DNA from: Hippophae tibetana
Lineage: Eukaryota; Streptophyta; Magnoliopsida; Rosales; Elaeagnaceae
Assembly: GCA_037013495.1 (NCBI GenBank)
Contig: CM072807.1
Span: 2,081,001 to 2,145,000, forward strand
Length of the DNA stretch: 64,000 bases
Direction: 5' to 3'
This document shows, piece after piece, positions 49,152-61,667 of this stretch. The notes below the pieces were generated by a model that had not been told where the DNA came from, did not search any database, and saw only the letters and a program-made list of their open reading frames with translations. Position 1 is the stretch's first letter; every line of letters starts with the position of its first letter. The position numbers were made by a program, and so were the translations under genes.

Positions 49152-49313
49152 TTAATCTCTGAGACCGGACAGTGTGTCCAACAACGTCGGTCTTACTCCA
49201 GATAACAAAGATTCGGTCGTTCCGGTAACTTCTCTTTTGTAAATTGAAGGCGTGTTGATCACTTCTTTATCCATTGAGAATATCTGATATTGTTGGCTTC
49301 TTGCTTGCGCCAT
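49152..49313 (-). CDS. 53-codon small ORF in a GC-richer island, unknown function
   Basis: An ATG at 49313 opens a frame of 53 codons ending with TAA at 49154-49152. The deduced protein begins MAQARSQQYQIFSMD, continues with KEVINTPSIYKREVTG and ends TLSGLRD. It is hydrophilic, with no signal peptide or membrane segment. The island is markedly richer in G and C than the several kilobases on both sides, and the base composition rises and falls almost exactly with the ORF. A TATA-like TTATAAAAAATATAG lies only about 10 bases upstream of the ATG, too close for a normal leader. It could be a real small protein gene, an exon of a lost gene, or a captured gene fragment. I do not recognise the family. 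Confidence 0.4.
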   Translation of the reverse strand: MAQARSQQYQIFSMDKEVINTPSIYKREVTGTTESLLSGVRPTLLDTLSGLRD

Positions 49314-49319
49314 AATCTA

Positions 49320-52300
49320 TATTTTTTATAAGATGGATGGTCAGATTATTCCTTTTATTAATATAAAATATGTTATTTAATTTTTTTATTTTAAGAATAT
49401 GATAATTAATTATTTTATTTTTTTAATAATTTTAAATTTATTTAAAAATAAATAAAAATTATCGAAGATATTTAAAAAATTGAATGAAGTAAAAGATAAT
49501 AATATACTAACTAATTATGTTTGTAATTTTTTTGATTTGATAAAGTAATAATAAATGATGAAAATATTTTCATAAATATCTGTTTAAATTTATTTTTATC
49601 AAAAAAAAGTTTTTTTTGTAGCTTTTTTATATAAATAAAATAACTAATGAGAATATTTTTATAAGTAAAATAATTAATAAGTAACCTTTTAAAATTAAAA
49701 AACTAAACAATATTTTTAAATAAAAAAGTCTAAATCATATTAGATATTTAAATTAATTTTTTAAAGTTTTTAATTATAAAATTATGTGTCTTGATTTTTA
49801 CTTTCATCTCAAGTTAAAAATATTTTAAAAAAAGTGTAAAATGTAATAAAAATGTAAAAATAAATTGAATATTGATTTAAATTAATTGTATTATAAAAAT
49901 TATTTAATTAAAATAATTATAATTAATTTTGTTTGATTATATTATGCAACTTATTATCAAATAATACATAAACTAATTACAATAAAATTTAATATAATTA
50001 TATTTAATCTGTTTAACACAGTATAAACAAATATTTTTTTAACATCAAAATATAAATGTCATTCCTTTTCTTTTTAATTTTTTTTCAATTTCATTCCTTT
50101 TTCAACCTGTTGCAAATCATTATCTTTTATAAAATATTATTTTTTAAAACTATATTGTTAATTTATTTGTAGTATAATAATTATGTTTTAAACTATCATT
50201 AGAAAAGAGGTTAGTTGGAACGCATATAATATTTTTCTTTTTTTCTCAACATGTACAATAAAGAACACATCCTCAATGATCACAGATTATTTTAGATTAG
50301 ATTGAATAAAATCAACTGGAAAATAGATGTTAAAGTTTATTTTTAAAATTTTCATTTATTCAAAATAATTTAGGTTGATTTTTTTTTACCATTTATATTG
50401 TTTAATCTTTTAGATTAAAAATATTATTATTTAATTTTTTTATTATAAAATAGGATCACATATTATATTATTTTAATATTTTTTTATTAAAATATTACTA
50501 TTTCATGCCAAGAGATTAAATACGATTACAATATTAATCATTAACCATGAAACAACCATAATTAGTATGAAAAATATTCATAAAATAACTTTTTGTTTAA
50601 ATTTTTTAAATATTTTTATATTAAATTTTATTTTTATTTTTGTTAAATACTTTTATTTTAATTACTTGACAAAAAATAATAATATATTAATAAAACTTAT
50701 TAAAATAATATAATTTTTACTTAATTAATCAATTTTAAAAAAAATTAAAGAACTAAATTATACTCAAATTTTAGATTTTTGTTTTTTTAGGAACATTTTT
50801 TCTAAAATGTTAATGGAATATTATAACTTTTTAAACTAATGTATTAGACAAAAATGATTAACAACTTAAATTTTTAAATAATAATTAATTTTTTATTTTA
50901 TTTTTTTAAGTTTTATTAAAAATAAAAAAGGCGTTAATTATCAAATAACTTGTAGGTAATTTTAATTTTTTTTTCTTCTTAAAATCACTAAATATAAAAT
51001 TATTATCAAATATATTAGTGATTATTTTTACAAAAATTAAAAATCATAAAATTAATTATTTAATTATAAATAATAAATGATAAATTATTAATAGATATGG
51101 CCTTAGTTTTTTTATATGGATGATTATCGTCGATGAATACTTTTCTTTATCCAAGAAATTATTAATACTTTTCAAAGATTTAGTTAACATTTAAAAATAA
51201 TAAAATTATTGAGCCAAATCTTTGAACATAGTATTTCCCTATCTTATAAGATATATCAAAATCAATTAAAACACGTAAAATACACAGTTACAATTACGGG
51301 TAAACAACATATATATAGTTTATTAATTAGTTCGTTTAAATTGATCTCAATTTCAGATTATTATTTTTATCAACATATATAGTTGTTCATAATTAGAATT
51401 TAAATATTTTTTAAGTAGCAATTAGCATGAAATAAAGAATAACCTAATTAATTCTACAAACCATACGAAAACACTAAAATAGATACAATCGTGAGGAATG
51501 ATATATATCTACGTATAGACTAAATGAAGCAATATATATATATAATTTTTTTTTTTTGCTATCTTTTCTATATATATTTTTAGCACTTAACCACTTATGT
51601 TTTACTATATATTTTTTTTTTCATATAAATACAAGTTTCAAATTAAGGGTGAAAATTTGTATGAAATGTGTATGTCTATCCTATTTTTTTTATTACCCAA
51701 ATTTAAATATTATGAAAAAATTAATAATTTTTAGCCAAATATTATATACAATAATAACGAAAACTCAACATATTTACTATTTCAAAATTGATGTCTAAAT
51801 TGTCACCTATATTCCAAATGCAATAAAATATTGTAAATGAAAAGAAAGTAGTCCTATTTTTAAAGTAATTAATGTTAGAATAAAATTTATATATTTAAAA
51901 TATATTTGTTTTAAAATATTATATAAATTATTAAATTATTCTGATTATTAATGTTATAAATATGTCAATTCAAAAAGAGAAAAACAAGAACAATATTAAT
52001 TAAGAAAGTTTCAATGTAGTGGGAGAGTTTGTTGAACGAAACAAAGAAAAGCAAGAGATCAAAATCCACCCGAATTATTGCCCCGACTAAAAACCGTACC
52101 TAGAAAACGACCAAGAACTGTAGAAAAGAAAATTAAATTAATAAAAAATACAAAAAGTTGCTTTCCGATAAATGAAAGATTTAGAGCGTCGGGTTTCATG
52201 TGAAAACCTTGAAGCTTTGACTAATAAGTTAGTGCCACGTAGCCTCTAATTAATACTAAATTTTACAACTAATCCTTGGCCCACAGACCAAAACCTCACC

Positions 52301-52950
52301 AATAAAATAAAATAAAAAGAGTAATTTTATACTATATTATAAAGACATTAAAACTATTTAAATTATTAATTATTAATTAAATTATTAGATTTATGATGTT
52401 TAAGTAGTATTAATAAAATTGTTTTCCAAAATTAAATTACTAAAGACAAATTCTCTTTTACTTTTTACTAAGCTTTTAATATCAATCATTCAACTTATTT
52501 AAAGTTCTCGAAACTATCAATTTAGATGAACTTTTAATCAATAAAATAAAAGGTCAATAAAAATGAGCAGAGAATTTAATCAATAAAGAATTTAAATTTA
52601 TTTTTTAATCACTTTTATTTATATATATATATACGTTAAAGATTTATTATAATACATTTAAAATAAAACAATATATATATAATATATATTTCATTATTTA
52701 CTTATTCCTAGCATATTACAAATAAAAAATTAAAATAAGTGTTAAATAAATTATAATATATCTCATATATGACTCAAATCTAAACATCAATTTCATAGTG
52801 TCCAAATGAGTGTGTTAACGATTCCAACAAGTATATATAAAATTAAACATTAAACTTAATAGAATATAATTGAGCAGCTAGCTTTTGATTGAAGGTGTAA
52901 ATTACTTGGAGAAACACCAACTAATTTTAATAAAAAATAATTTTTTTTGT
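49320..52950. other. AT desert
   Basis: More than 3.5 kb of extremely AT-rich DNA with poly-T and poly-A runs. The only break is about 52010-52270, which is less AT-rich but has no usable frame. The plus frame at 51556-51798 is low-complexity and not credible. Confidence 0.55.
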
Positions 52951-52956
52951 CACAAT

Positions 52957-53292
52957 TAAGTGTCTACTAATTCGGTCTAGTTTGATTTGAGAAAAAAAAA
53001 ATCGGATCGGATAATTTGAAATAGTTTTAATTAATACAAATCGGATCAAATCGTTTGATTTATAAAATAATTCGGTTCGATCCGGTTTTAAAATTTGATT
53101 TGATTTTTAGACATTTTTAATAAAAAAATAATATAATTTTTTTAATATATTATTAAACCGGTCCGATTCAGTTCGATCGATTTAAAAATTAATACAAATC
53201 AGATCGGATTGTTTGATTTATAAAACCATTCAATTCAATCCAATCCGGTTTTTCGATTTGTTCCGATACTAATCGGTTTATGAACACCCCTA
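52957..53292 (+). mobile_element. hAT-like MITE, third and most diverged copy
   Basis: The right end reads ATGAACACCCCTA, matching the terminal TGGACACCCCTA of the 35552 copy with one change. The left end TAAGTGTCTAC is a decayed version of TAGGGGTGTCCA. The interior follows the same order of CGGATCGGA / GTTTGATTTATAAAA blocks, with many C to T and G to A changes compared with the other two copies. Flanks GTCACAAT and GTAACAGT share six of eight bases. Confidence 0.75.
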
Positions 53293-53299
53293 GTAACAG

Positions 53300-54075
53300 T
53301 TTAAGTTTTTATTATTATAATATAAATTATTATTATTATAATGATATTTTATTAATGATAAATTTATTTAATAATAATAATTAAAAATAAATTGATATTT
53401 TATATCTTTTATCATTATAATAAAAATTATTAGGAAGATAAATTTAATACAGTAAAATTAATTATTATTATTTTAACAATGTTTTTGGTACATCAGAAAA
53501 AGAGTAAGATCATTAAATTTGTAATTATGTGTACCAAACCTTTTTCCGTTTAAGAGGGTTTAGGTATATCTAATCCGCTTTAACTGGGGAATCAGAGGGA
53601 AATGCTTTTTCTCGCTGCTTTCTGAAGTTATAAAAATGATACTAATTTTGACCTACGTACCCAAATCACATACAATATTTCTTTTCATTTTAATTTAAGT
53701 ATTAAAACTTAATTAGATTATAAAAATAAATTTAATTATTTCAATCAATTAAGATTTAATATATAAAAAAACTTATCAATTACATATTAAAATAACATAA
53801 GTTTTATCCATTTAATTAATTTTTATTAATGATTGTAATAATTATATATATATATATATATTTTAAATTTAATCATTGTAAACAAGTTTTTATTTCCTCA
53901 TAATTATTACGTAGACGACATCTAGATATAACTAACTAATATACATAGCGTGGGATGTAAAATGTATAAGATGAAATTATGGTTTGCTCACACCGTGTAT
54001 GACCGGCTTAATCCATGCCAGACTTAAAGCCTGATGAAGTACAAAAATCACCAACACAACCCCACAAATTAATTT
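53300..54075. other. AT-rich intergenic DNA with a short inverted repeat
   Basis: No gene seen. A short perfect inverted repeat TTTGGTACA (53484-53492) and TGTACCAAA (53530-53538) bounds a 55-bp block, perhaps a remnant of a small DNA transposon. Confidence 0.4.
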
Positions 54076-54079
54076 TATG

Positions 54080-54478
54080 GCCATGTTTAGGTATAACTAG
54101 AAATCTGAATTAAGTTTAAATTTAAAATATAAAAATATATTTTACAATTTTATGAAATTTTATGTTCTCTTTCACGATTGAATTGTTGTACTAAATTAAA
54201 TTAATTTAAATTTCAATTAAATTTGAAAAAATTATGATCAAGTTTATTTAAATGATTTTAGGCTAAGAATTTGAGATTTCATTTATTATTTTTTAAATAA
54301 AGATTTCATTTAATTTTAATGAACCATAAAATGGGTTAAATAACTCAATTTTAGATAATCGTAGAACTTTCCCTAATTAGTAATTCTATGGTCAAAATGT
54401 ACAATTTTAGAATGAAATTTTATAAAATGACACTTATCTTAATTTATCCGAACTAACACCCAAACACAATTTAACCTA
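54080..54478. repeat. Foldback element
   Basis: The ends are inverted copies over at least 60 bases. The left ATGTTTAGGTATAACTAGAA pairs with the right AACTAACACCCAAACACAA, and both continue into CTGAATTAAG / GATAAATTAAG and then a TTTTATGAAATTTTAT-like block. The interior is non-coding. Total size is near 400 bp. Confidence 0.5.
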
Positions 54479-54479
54479 A

Positions 54480-55480
54480 CGAACAAAAAGCCCCAAACCC
54501 AAAACATTGTGCAAAATTGTTGTTACAAATACAACCATTGTAGTGATTCTTACACAATCAAAAATCAATAAAATACCTAAGAAAATTGTAAGGAAAAATT
54601 ATAGAAACCAAAATATATTTTAGAATTTTTAATTTCTTATCTCTGAATGATGATAATGACAATAATTGTTTTTACAGGACGAAGCATATAACGAGTAAAG
54701 AATCATCCAACTCGATCTTAAAACATTCTAAAAAGTATTAACTTTAACCCAAACAAAAATTCTCACAAAAATTGGATCAAGTTCTATACATAAGTATTTC
54801 AATGATTCTTAAACCCCTCATCCTTACTAAAAATATCTATGCATCTCTGTTATTCTTGTGATTCTCACCTTTTGATAATATAAATTCATAATATTGATCT
54901 CATATACATTATTTGTTATCTTATTACAAACTGAGTTAATGTTATCCTTCAAATTAGGATCCAAATGATAATAATGAGCAACATTAGAGATAAATGATCA
55001 AAACAAGAAAAAAAAACAACCATAAGATTTGAGCTCCTTCTTAATGTTGTTTTAATGTAATGGCAAGATGATATTTAAAAATATTTAACTTTAAATATTT
55101 TTGACATTAATTAATTGTTATAAAATGTAATACCTTACATCTTGATATATACTAGCTTGTAACATGTTACATCATTTGAAAAATAACAACTATTTGACAT
55201 TAACAAAAATAAAACATGTGCAACATGATGAAGCACAAATAAATAGACTAATTCAAATTGATTTATGTATTGCTTTTGGTGATATAAATATGTTGCTGTA
55301 AATTATGTGAATACATATGTAACATGTTATATAAAATTTCATAATAAGATGCAATTTGCTTCATACATTATTGAATAAACAATAACGAACTGTATTATTA
55401 TAATTTAGTATTTGATTTTATTGTATTTGTGTCGTTCTCTTTGTGGATTTTCAAACAATATCAATATGATTTAAATTTTA
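54480..55480. other. AT-rich intergenic DNA
   Basis: No gene recognised. Part of 55230-55330 has coding-like composition and may be the eroded start of the MULE relic that follows. Confidence 0.35.
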
Positions 55481-56520
55481 AAATTCATTACGACATCTGA
55501 TATAAAAATTGAAACATTTCTTATCCATGGTAAATAGATCTTTCACGAAGGAAAAGAAAAATATGTAAATGGTAATTTAAAAGGAATATGCATTAAAAAG
55601 AATATCACTATATTGAAATTGAAGAAAAATATATGTGATGTGTTGTAACTTAGTGGAGATATTAACCTCAAAATGAAATATACGAGCATTTATATAGACA
55701 GGTCTTAGAAATGTGGAGTACTTCATGAATATGAATGTTGGGAAAAATATTGTTTGTAACTTATATAATACAATAAGTTATCCAACAAGGCATCAACATA
55801 GGTACAAGTGTAGAGTATGTAACACCAAACTTAGATAGTGTGATTGCTCTACAACAAATTCAAATAAAGAGTAAGGATTATACAATGAGAGGGTATTCAA
55901 TAACAAATAAATCCCAATCTCTATGTCTTAACAATATTAGTAACATAAATGTTCTATTGTAAGAATAGTAACTCTAACAAGACAAGTATTAGAATGAAAT
56001 GTAAAGATGAATTTTTTTATTGAAAACTTGCAGCAAACAAGATTAAACAATCAGATACATTCAAGGTATCCACCCACTTACAAGGAATTTTATTCCTGTT
56101 GACAAATGTTCAAGGATTAATGAGATAAACATGCTACCTATAAATATGTAGTTGACAACATAAAAGACTTTTAACAAAATACAAGTATACAATTGAGACG
56201 AAAAGAAATCACGAGTGACATAAAAAAGCAAACAACAATCTTATCACCTACAAAAGGTAAATCATGGGGAAAATGAATCAATTAATAAAAAATGAAAGAG
56301 GTGATCTAAAAGATTCATGATTTCTTCTATATGTTAGAAAAGGAAAACCCAAATTCCTTCATAGAGATAAAAATAAATACATAGTTCAATTTCAAGTACA
56401 AATTCATGAAAATAGGAGCATGTATAATTGGATTCATCAAATATATACTACCATTAGTAATTGATGTGACATTCATGAGAGAAAGAAGATGAGTAGTATT
56501 ACTTGTATAAATTATGAAAC
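55480..56520 (+). pseudogene. MULE (Mutator-like) transposase remnant
   Basis: Plus-strand text, broken by many stops, follows the order of a MURA-type transposase. An N-terminal part is at 55500-55760. Then comes a helix-turn region with KYVVDNIKDF (about 56140) and LRRKEITSDIKKQ (about 56190), a KGKSWGK-like block (about 56255), and the start of the catalytic domain GFIKYILPLVIDVTFMRER (about 56430-56490). That last block corresponds to the family's RPVI-DGT-LKG motif; the first catalytic Asp is kept and the following Gly is changed. The rest of the catalytic domain is absent. The element is dead. Confidence 0.6.
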
Positions 56521-57480
56521 TATACTCCTATCTATATTGTTTAATTTATTAATGTATAAAAACTTAATGGTGAAATTTTTTATTTGATAAATAACTCGCA
56601 AGTGCACGAATCACTTATAATAAGTGATAAGTATACTTTCAATGTTAGTCTAAAGATGAGCTACATAATTTTAAATAAGTCTTCAAACTTTTTAAAAGCA
56701 AACGCAAAAATAAAACTCAAACATTCTATCACAATATTTAGATTTTTGAAAATACTAATCTAATGACAAAATAATAAAAATAACTAAAGATAGATTTGGT
56801 GCAAACAAGTTCAAGCCATATATATATATATGCTTAAAAATTAATGGAAAATTAATAGGAATATTTAGCTAGTTAATCATATTTGTTAGAATTATTTAGG
56901 TTAATTAAGTATAAATCTAGATTATTAATTTTCATTTTTTAGTATAAAAAATACCTTCGATCAGATCATTCTTCTTTATTAATCAAACCAATTAATGTCT
57001 TCAGTTAGGTCACTAACTAAACTTTGATTAAATTGTGCCTAATGTTTAAGGAAATAACAAACCATTTAATTCAATGTCTTCGATCGCATATTCATGCTAT
57101 CTAAATTAGATCTAGATGATGTATCTGAAACCTAATTCTCATATTTTAAGTATATTATAAAAAATATGTTTTCAATATGTTAATTAATAATAAATTTTGT
57201 AACAAATTTTGAAATGAGAAATAATCTATATTTATTAAATATTAATTTTTTTTGCCTATTATACTACACAAACATAGCAACAAAACTAAAATTTTATTAT
57301 AATAATCAATAAGATATGCTCAAAATTAATTCTATGGTTAGTATATTAAAATCAATAAATTCAAGAAATATAAAATAGTAATATGAAAATAAATAAATAT
57401 ACAAATTAAATCTCAATAGCAACATTAGATAGACGATGTGTCATCTCCAAAGTTGTGATCTTAATTTTGAAAGGAGTCCC
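56520..57480. other. AT-rich intergenic DNA
   Basis: No gene seen. Possible terminal repeats of the MULE relic were not found here. Confidence 0.4.
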
Positions 57481-58220
57481 TAATTTTCAACGATATTTTA
57501 TTATTCCTTAATCTGGAAAAAACTTCCTAATGTTGTCTTTTATTTGTTCTTGCCCAATCTGAATTTTTGTATAAAATTAAATCTAAAAATAAGAACAAAA
57601 GAAAAAGATGGCTCTGAAATATATAAAAAATGCTAAGCTATATTGATAATAAACCTAGGGGCTTAAGCGTTGTATTTTTATGAAAATGCTAATACAGAGG
57701 GCTTTGGGCCAATTTTGTGGAGGCACATCGTGACACATCTTCTCCATGCTGCGATCCATGATATGTTCAACTTTGCCAATTTTAACTTGAGAGGGTCACG
57801 TTGTGGTACAATTTATTCCACACCATGGCACATGTTATTCAGTGTGCCTAGTACTTTCATATTGAACAGTGTGTGCCACGACACACATACTTTTTCGCCA
57901 CGACATGTTTCATTTTTCTTCAATTGTGTCTTGTACACCTTATAAGCTTATTGGTTCTTCATGTAAGACTTACATGTCTTATTATTTTTAAGTTTCTCAT
58001 GTGCAAATTAAGTGCTTAAGGTATTGTCCATCATGTGTTAATAAATTTATACATTTTAATGCTAAAAACATATGAAATATAATAAAACATATCTATGATT
58101 CGTAATAGATAGATTTACATAAATAATGATATAAATATGATATAATCAAACCTATTTATTTTATTTGAGTAGTACAATAAAATTACAAATAATAAGTATT
58201 TTTCAAACATTTATCATTTA
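57480..58220 (+). repeat. Dispersed repeat R, copy 2
   Basis: Matches 35942-36400 from about 57710 to 58200. It also extends leftwards (57640-57710, CTAGGGGCTTAAGCG then GCTTTGGGCC), where copy 1 is interrupted by the hAT-like MITE. The plus frame at 57670-57945 is open through the repeat but shows no domain and is not kept in copy 1. The repeat contains several GTGGCAC / CCACGAC-type blocks. It is probably an eroded LTR-element segment. Confidence 0.55.
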
Positions 58221-59000
58221 TTAATACAAAAAATCGTATTTGATTCATGAATTTCAAATGCAACATATTATTACATAAAAAACCATTCATATAAAAGGTT
58301 ACATTATTTACTAAATTGCTTACTATATATTTAACAACTATATGAATCACCAAATTGTTTAGTGTACTAACACATGGACCAAAATATTTGCAATACTTTA
58401 ACAATTAATTTAATAATATAATGCATATTTATCCTATTGTATTTGTGGTGATAGATAAAGAAACTACAAAAGTACATAAATTATTTTTTAGAAGACTACA
58501 ATTAAATTCCTACCATATACTTAGGCTTACAAGGTTTCAGTAAACGAGATGATAAATCTCTAACAAAGGAGTAATTAAAAAATTCCTTAAGTTGAGAACT
58601 ATCTCATGGTTAGACCACTCGAACAAGTTCAAATACTCCAAACAAGGTGTTGATAGACTAAAGGGCTTAACTAAGTAACACTTGGATCAAAAAGTCACCC
58701 CCAACTTAGGAAAATTTCAAGTAAACTCAACAAAGCTCAAACAGAAAAGTAAGGTCATGTGTACAAGTTAAACCATACCCGAACTTCAAAGCCATCGGTA
58801 TCCCATAGAGTTAATGCATGGTCCTAAATCAAACCACCATTCAACAAAATCCACTAGGATTAGTAGGTTTGGCCTTCTAAGAGTGTGGCCAGCCAGGACC
58901 AAGAAACTTGCCTTAATCCCAATCATTCACCTTCTTAGGCTACAACTCTCGACATTAGGAGTATAAGTACATTTCCAAAGATTTTCATCTCTACATTAGT
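58220..59000. other. Unassigned DNA left of a copia remnant
   Basis: From 58500 to 58980 the composition is more balanced than the surroundings, but no copia or gypsy protein block reads on either strand. It may be an inserted retroelement untranslated region. Confidence 0.35.
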
Positions 59001-59004
59001 AGAG

Positions 59005-60925
59005 ATGTTTTATTCAAAGATTATGTGTTTCCATTTGCCTCACTTAAGAATTCTCTTACTCCCATTGAGTCTTACTCCTATAAAACTATTTTACCTATCA
59101 TACATAAACAAAAATCACCTACTTTTTATGCATCATCTCTTATTCACAATCAAATTTCCACACCTTATTCTACACCATTTTCCTTATCTCTTTCACCAAG
59201 ATCTTTACCATTACCAACTGATTTATCTCCACCTACTTTTGCTTTTCCAACTAATGCAAACCCCATGATCAATGGATTAAAAGTTAGAGTGTTTAAATTA
59301 AAGGTATTTTCCTATTTCCTTCTTGACTATCTACTTACTACCCCAAACATCATCAAACAACCTTTATCTGACTCAATAAGGAAACAATTAATGCAAATCA
59401 AAATTGATGCTCTTGATCAAAACAACATCTGGACCCTTGTTCCACCTCTACCTAACAGAACAATCATTGCTAGCAAGTGGATTTTTTAGGTTAAAAAGTT
59501 GAAGGATGGTTCAAAATCATGGTTTGTAGCCCAAGGATTTCACCAAACACCAGGTTTTGATTTCTCCACCACTTTCATCCTATTATGAAACAAGTAACCA
59601 TTTGCATCATTCTTACCATTTCTCTCACAAATCATTGGCCATATCACCAATTAGATATAAATAATGTTTTTTTCAATGGTACACTTCATGAATAAGTGTA
59701 TAAGAAACAACCAACGAACTTTGAACATCCATCATATCCCAAGCATGTTTGCAAACTTAATAAAACAATATATGACCTTAAAAAAGATCCTTGAGCGTGG
59801 TTAGATACATTATCATTGGCATTATTTGAACTTGGTTTTTTGAAATCTAAGGCAGATAATACCTTTTTTTATAAACTATATAGCTCTTTCACCATTTACC
59901 TTCTAGTTTATGTAGATGACATCATAATCACTGGTAGTAATGATAATGATGTTCAAGCCATCATTGTCATGATTAATTTGAAACTCTCTCTAGTATCTTG
60001 GTCTAATTCATTACTATCTAGGCATTGAAATATCTACATTATCCAATGGAGATCTAATTCTCCTCAATGTAAATATATTCAAGAATTGCTTCAGGAAACC
60101 AAAATGGAACATAATAAGCCTTCTACAACACCCATGCCTACTAATGGAACACCTTATACCAAAATTGGCAAACCATTTACCAATCCTACTTATTATCGAA
60201 GTGTGGTAGGAGCTTTGCAATACATAACTATCACTAGACCAGACATTTCATTTACTATAAATCATGTTTGCCAATTTATGGTCAATCCTTTAGAGCTTCA
60301 CTGGTGTATTGTGAAAAGAATACTTCGATAACTCAATGGTACCATCACTCATGGTCTTGTGTTTAAACCATCCTCCCAACTCCTTTTGCAAGGGTTATCG
60401 ATGTTGATTGGGCATCTCGTATTGATGAAAGATGATCTACCTTAGGGAACATTTGTTATCAGGGTGCTAATCCTATTTTATGGTCCTTAAATAAGCAATA
60501 TTCAATGTAATGTCGAGCATAAAAGCAAAATATCATGCTCTTGCGAATTCCACCTTTGATATCATATGAATCCATAGTTTACTCATTTAATTGATTTACT
60601 TACTAAATCATTCTATATTTCCTAGTTTCAGTTTTTACAAAACAAAGTTTACTAACTAAATTGCATCTTATTCTACCACAATTTCCTATAATTTGGTGTG
60701 ATAATCTGAACATTATGGATCTTGCAACAAACCCAGTTTATCATGCACAAATCAAACATGTTGAATTAGATCTAACTTTGTACGAGAGGAAGTCTTGACA
60801 AATCAGCCATAAGTTCAACATTTACCCTCAACAAAACAACCAATTGATTTACTTACTAAACCATTCTCTATTTCCCCTTTCATTTTTTACGAAGCAAAGT
60901 CGGTGTCGTGATCATGACATTGATT
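59005..60925 (+). pseudogene. Ty1/copia integrase end, reverse transcriptase and RNase H
   Basis: Starting with the end of integrase (DYVFPFASLKNS-like, 59020) and a proline/serine-rich linker, the sequence passes into RT: DALDQNNIWTLVPPLP (about 59410), then ASKWIF (59470), a region with several stops and shifts, and the catalytic box LLVYVDDIIITGS (about 59905-59940). It then reads the RT-RNase H connection ([20 protein letters not shown], about 60190-60250) and RNase H (WCDNLNIMDLA, about 60690; HAQIKHVELDL, about 60745; LLTKPFS, about 60850). Everything before the integrase end is missing. YVDD is intact but the frame is broken at least six times. Confidence 0.9.
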
Positions 60926-60938
60926 TTGAGGGGAGGCA
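60925..60938 (+). other. Polypurine tract of the copia element
   Basis: TTTGAGGGGAGGCA follows the RNase H end directly and precedes the 3' LTR. This is the classic position and composition for copia plus-strand priming. Confidence 0.7.
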
Positions 60939-61284
60939 TTAGAGGTAATACTGAAAACATATCAATAAAGGCACAAGATTTATCCAATAGTGATAAGGCA
61001 AAAGAATAAGAAAGCATATGGATTAGTGACATGGATACATTTTTTCCAAAAGCTAGTTACAATGAAAATGTAGTGAGCAAGTAATTGATTTTAATTGGAT
61101 ACAAAAGGTAAAAGTCATACTTTGTTATTCATTTTTCAAATTTAGAATTTGTTGCTTAGATGTGTTTATCTATATAAAGATCACTCAACAAATAGAAGTT
61201 GTACATTGTAATGAACAAGCCTAATAAATATACAGAGAATCATATTCAATCATGCTCTCTCATTTCCATTTTTCTTCTCTGAAC
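60938..61284 (+). repeat. 3' LTR of the copia element
   Basis: Non-coding DNA after the polypurine tract, starting TTAGAGGTAATACTG (the expected TG is decayed) and ending TTCTCTGAACA. A TATA box TATATAAA is at 61171-61178. The octamer-plus GAACAAGCCTAAT occurs both inside (61224) and at the end (61281), a local 57-bp spaced duplication. Confidence 0.65.
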
Positions 61285-61653
61285 AAGCCTAATTGTGCCA
61301 TTTGTACGGTTCCAAATGCAGTATTGAAGTGTGAGTTTTGTAGTATCAGGTTGATACTTCTAAGACATCTCAAGAGATCCATCAATATAATGTTCAACAC
61401 CATATGATGTGATTACAAACAACATTTTTTCTTTAATCATCAAATAGTTAGAACGACCTTACTTGAAAGGAAAATATAGACCGATCAGAGATAGAATTGA
61501 AGAATCACTGATTGTGCAAGACCACTTCCATTGTAGTGTTGTTTCCTCCTAAATTTGGTGTAGACTCCATAGATGAACAATATGCAAAGAATGATAGTTA
61601 GCTTTCTTGAGGATGAGTAGCATAGAAACAAAGCTTCTTGAAGAAGAACTCGG
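61285..61653 (-). pseudogene. Ty1/copia gag remnant, opposite strand
   Basis: On the minus strand, starting shortly after a primer site, the text reads as the beginning of a copia gag: a YGVEHYIDGSLEMS-like block (about 61375-61405) preceded by an AFSFQVR-like piece and followed by YQPDTTKLTLQYC-like sequence toward 61320. Stops are present. It ends abruptly where the plus-strand LTR ends, so the plus-strand copia element inserted into or recombined with it. Confidence 0.55.
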
Positions 61654-61665
61654 GCTCTAATACCA
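61654..61665 (-). other. Primer binding site of the minus-strand copia element
   Basis: Minus strand TGGTATTAGAGC differs by one base from TGGTATCAGAGC. Two bases further right a CA end (…GCTGCA) would close the 5' LTR, which should extend to the right from 61668. Its other end was not identified. Confidence 0.7.
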
Positions 61666-61667
61666 TA

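Noticed and set aside
58183..58404. 73-codon minus frame
   Set aside because: It spans the right end of dispersed repeat R and AT-rich flank; no domain and not present in the other copy.
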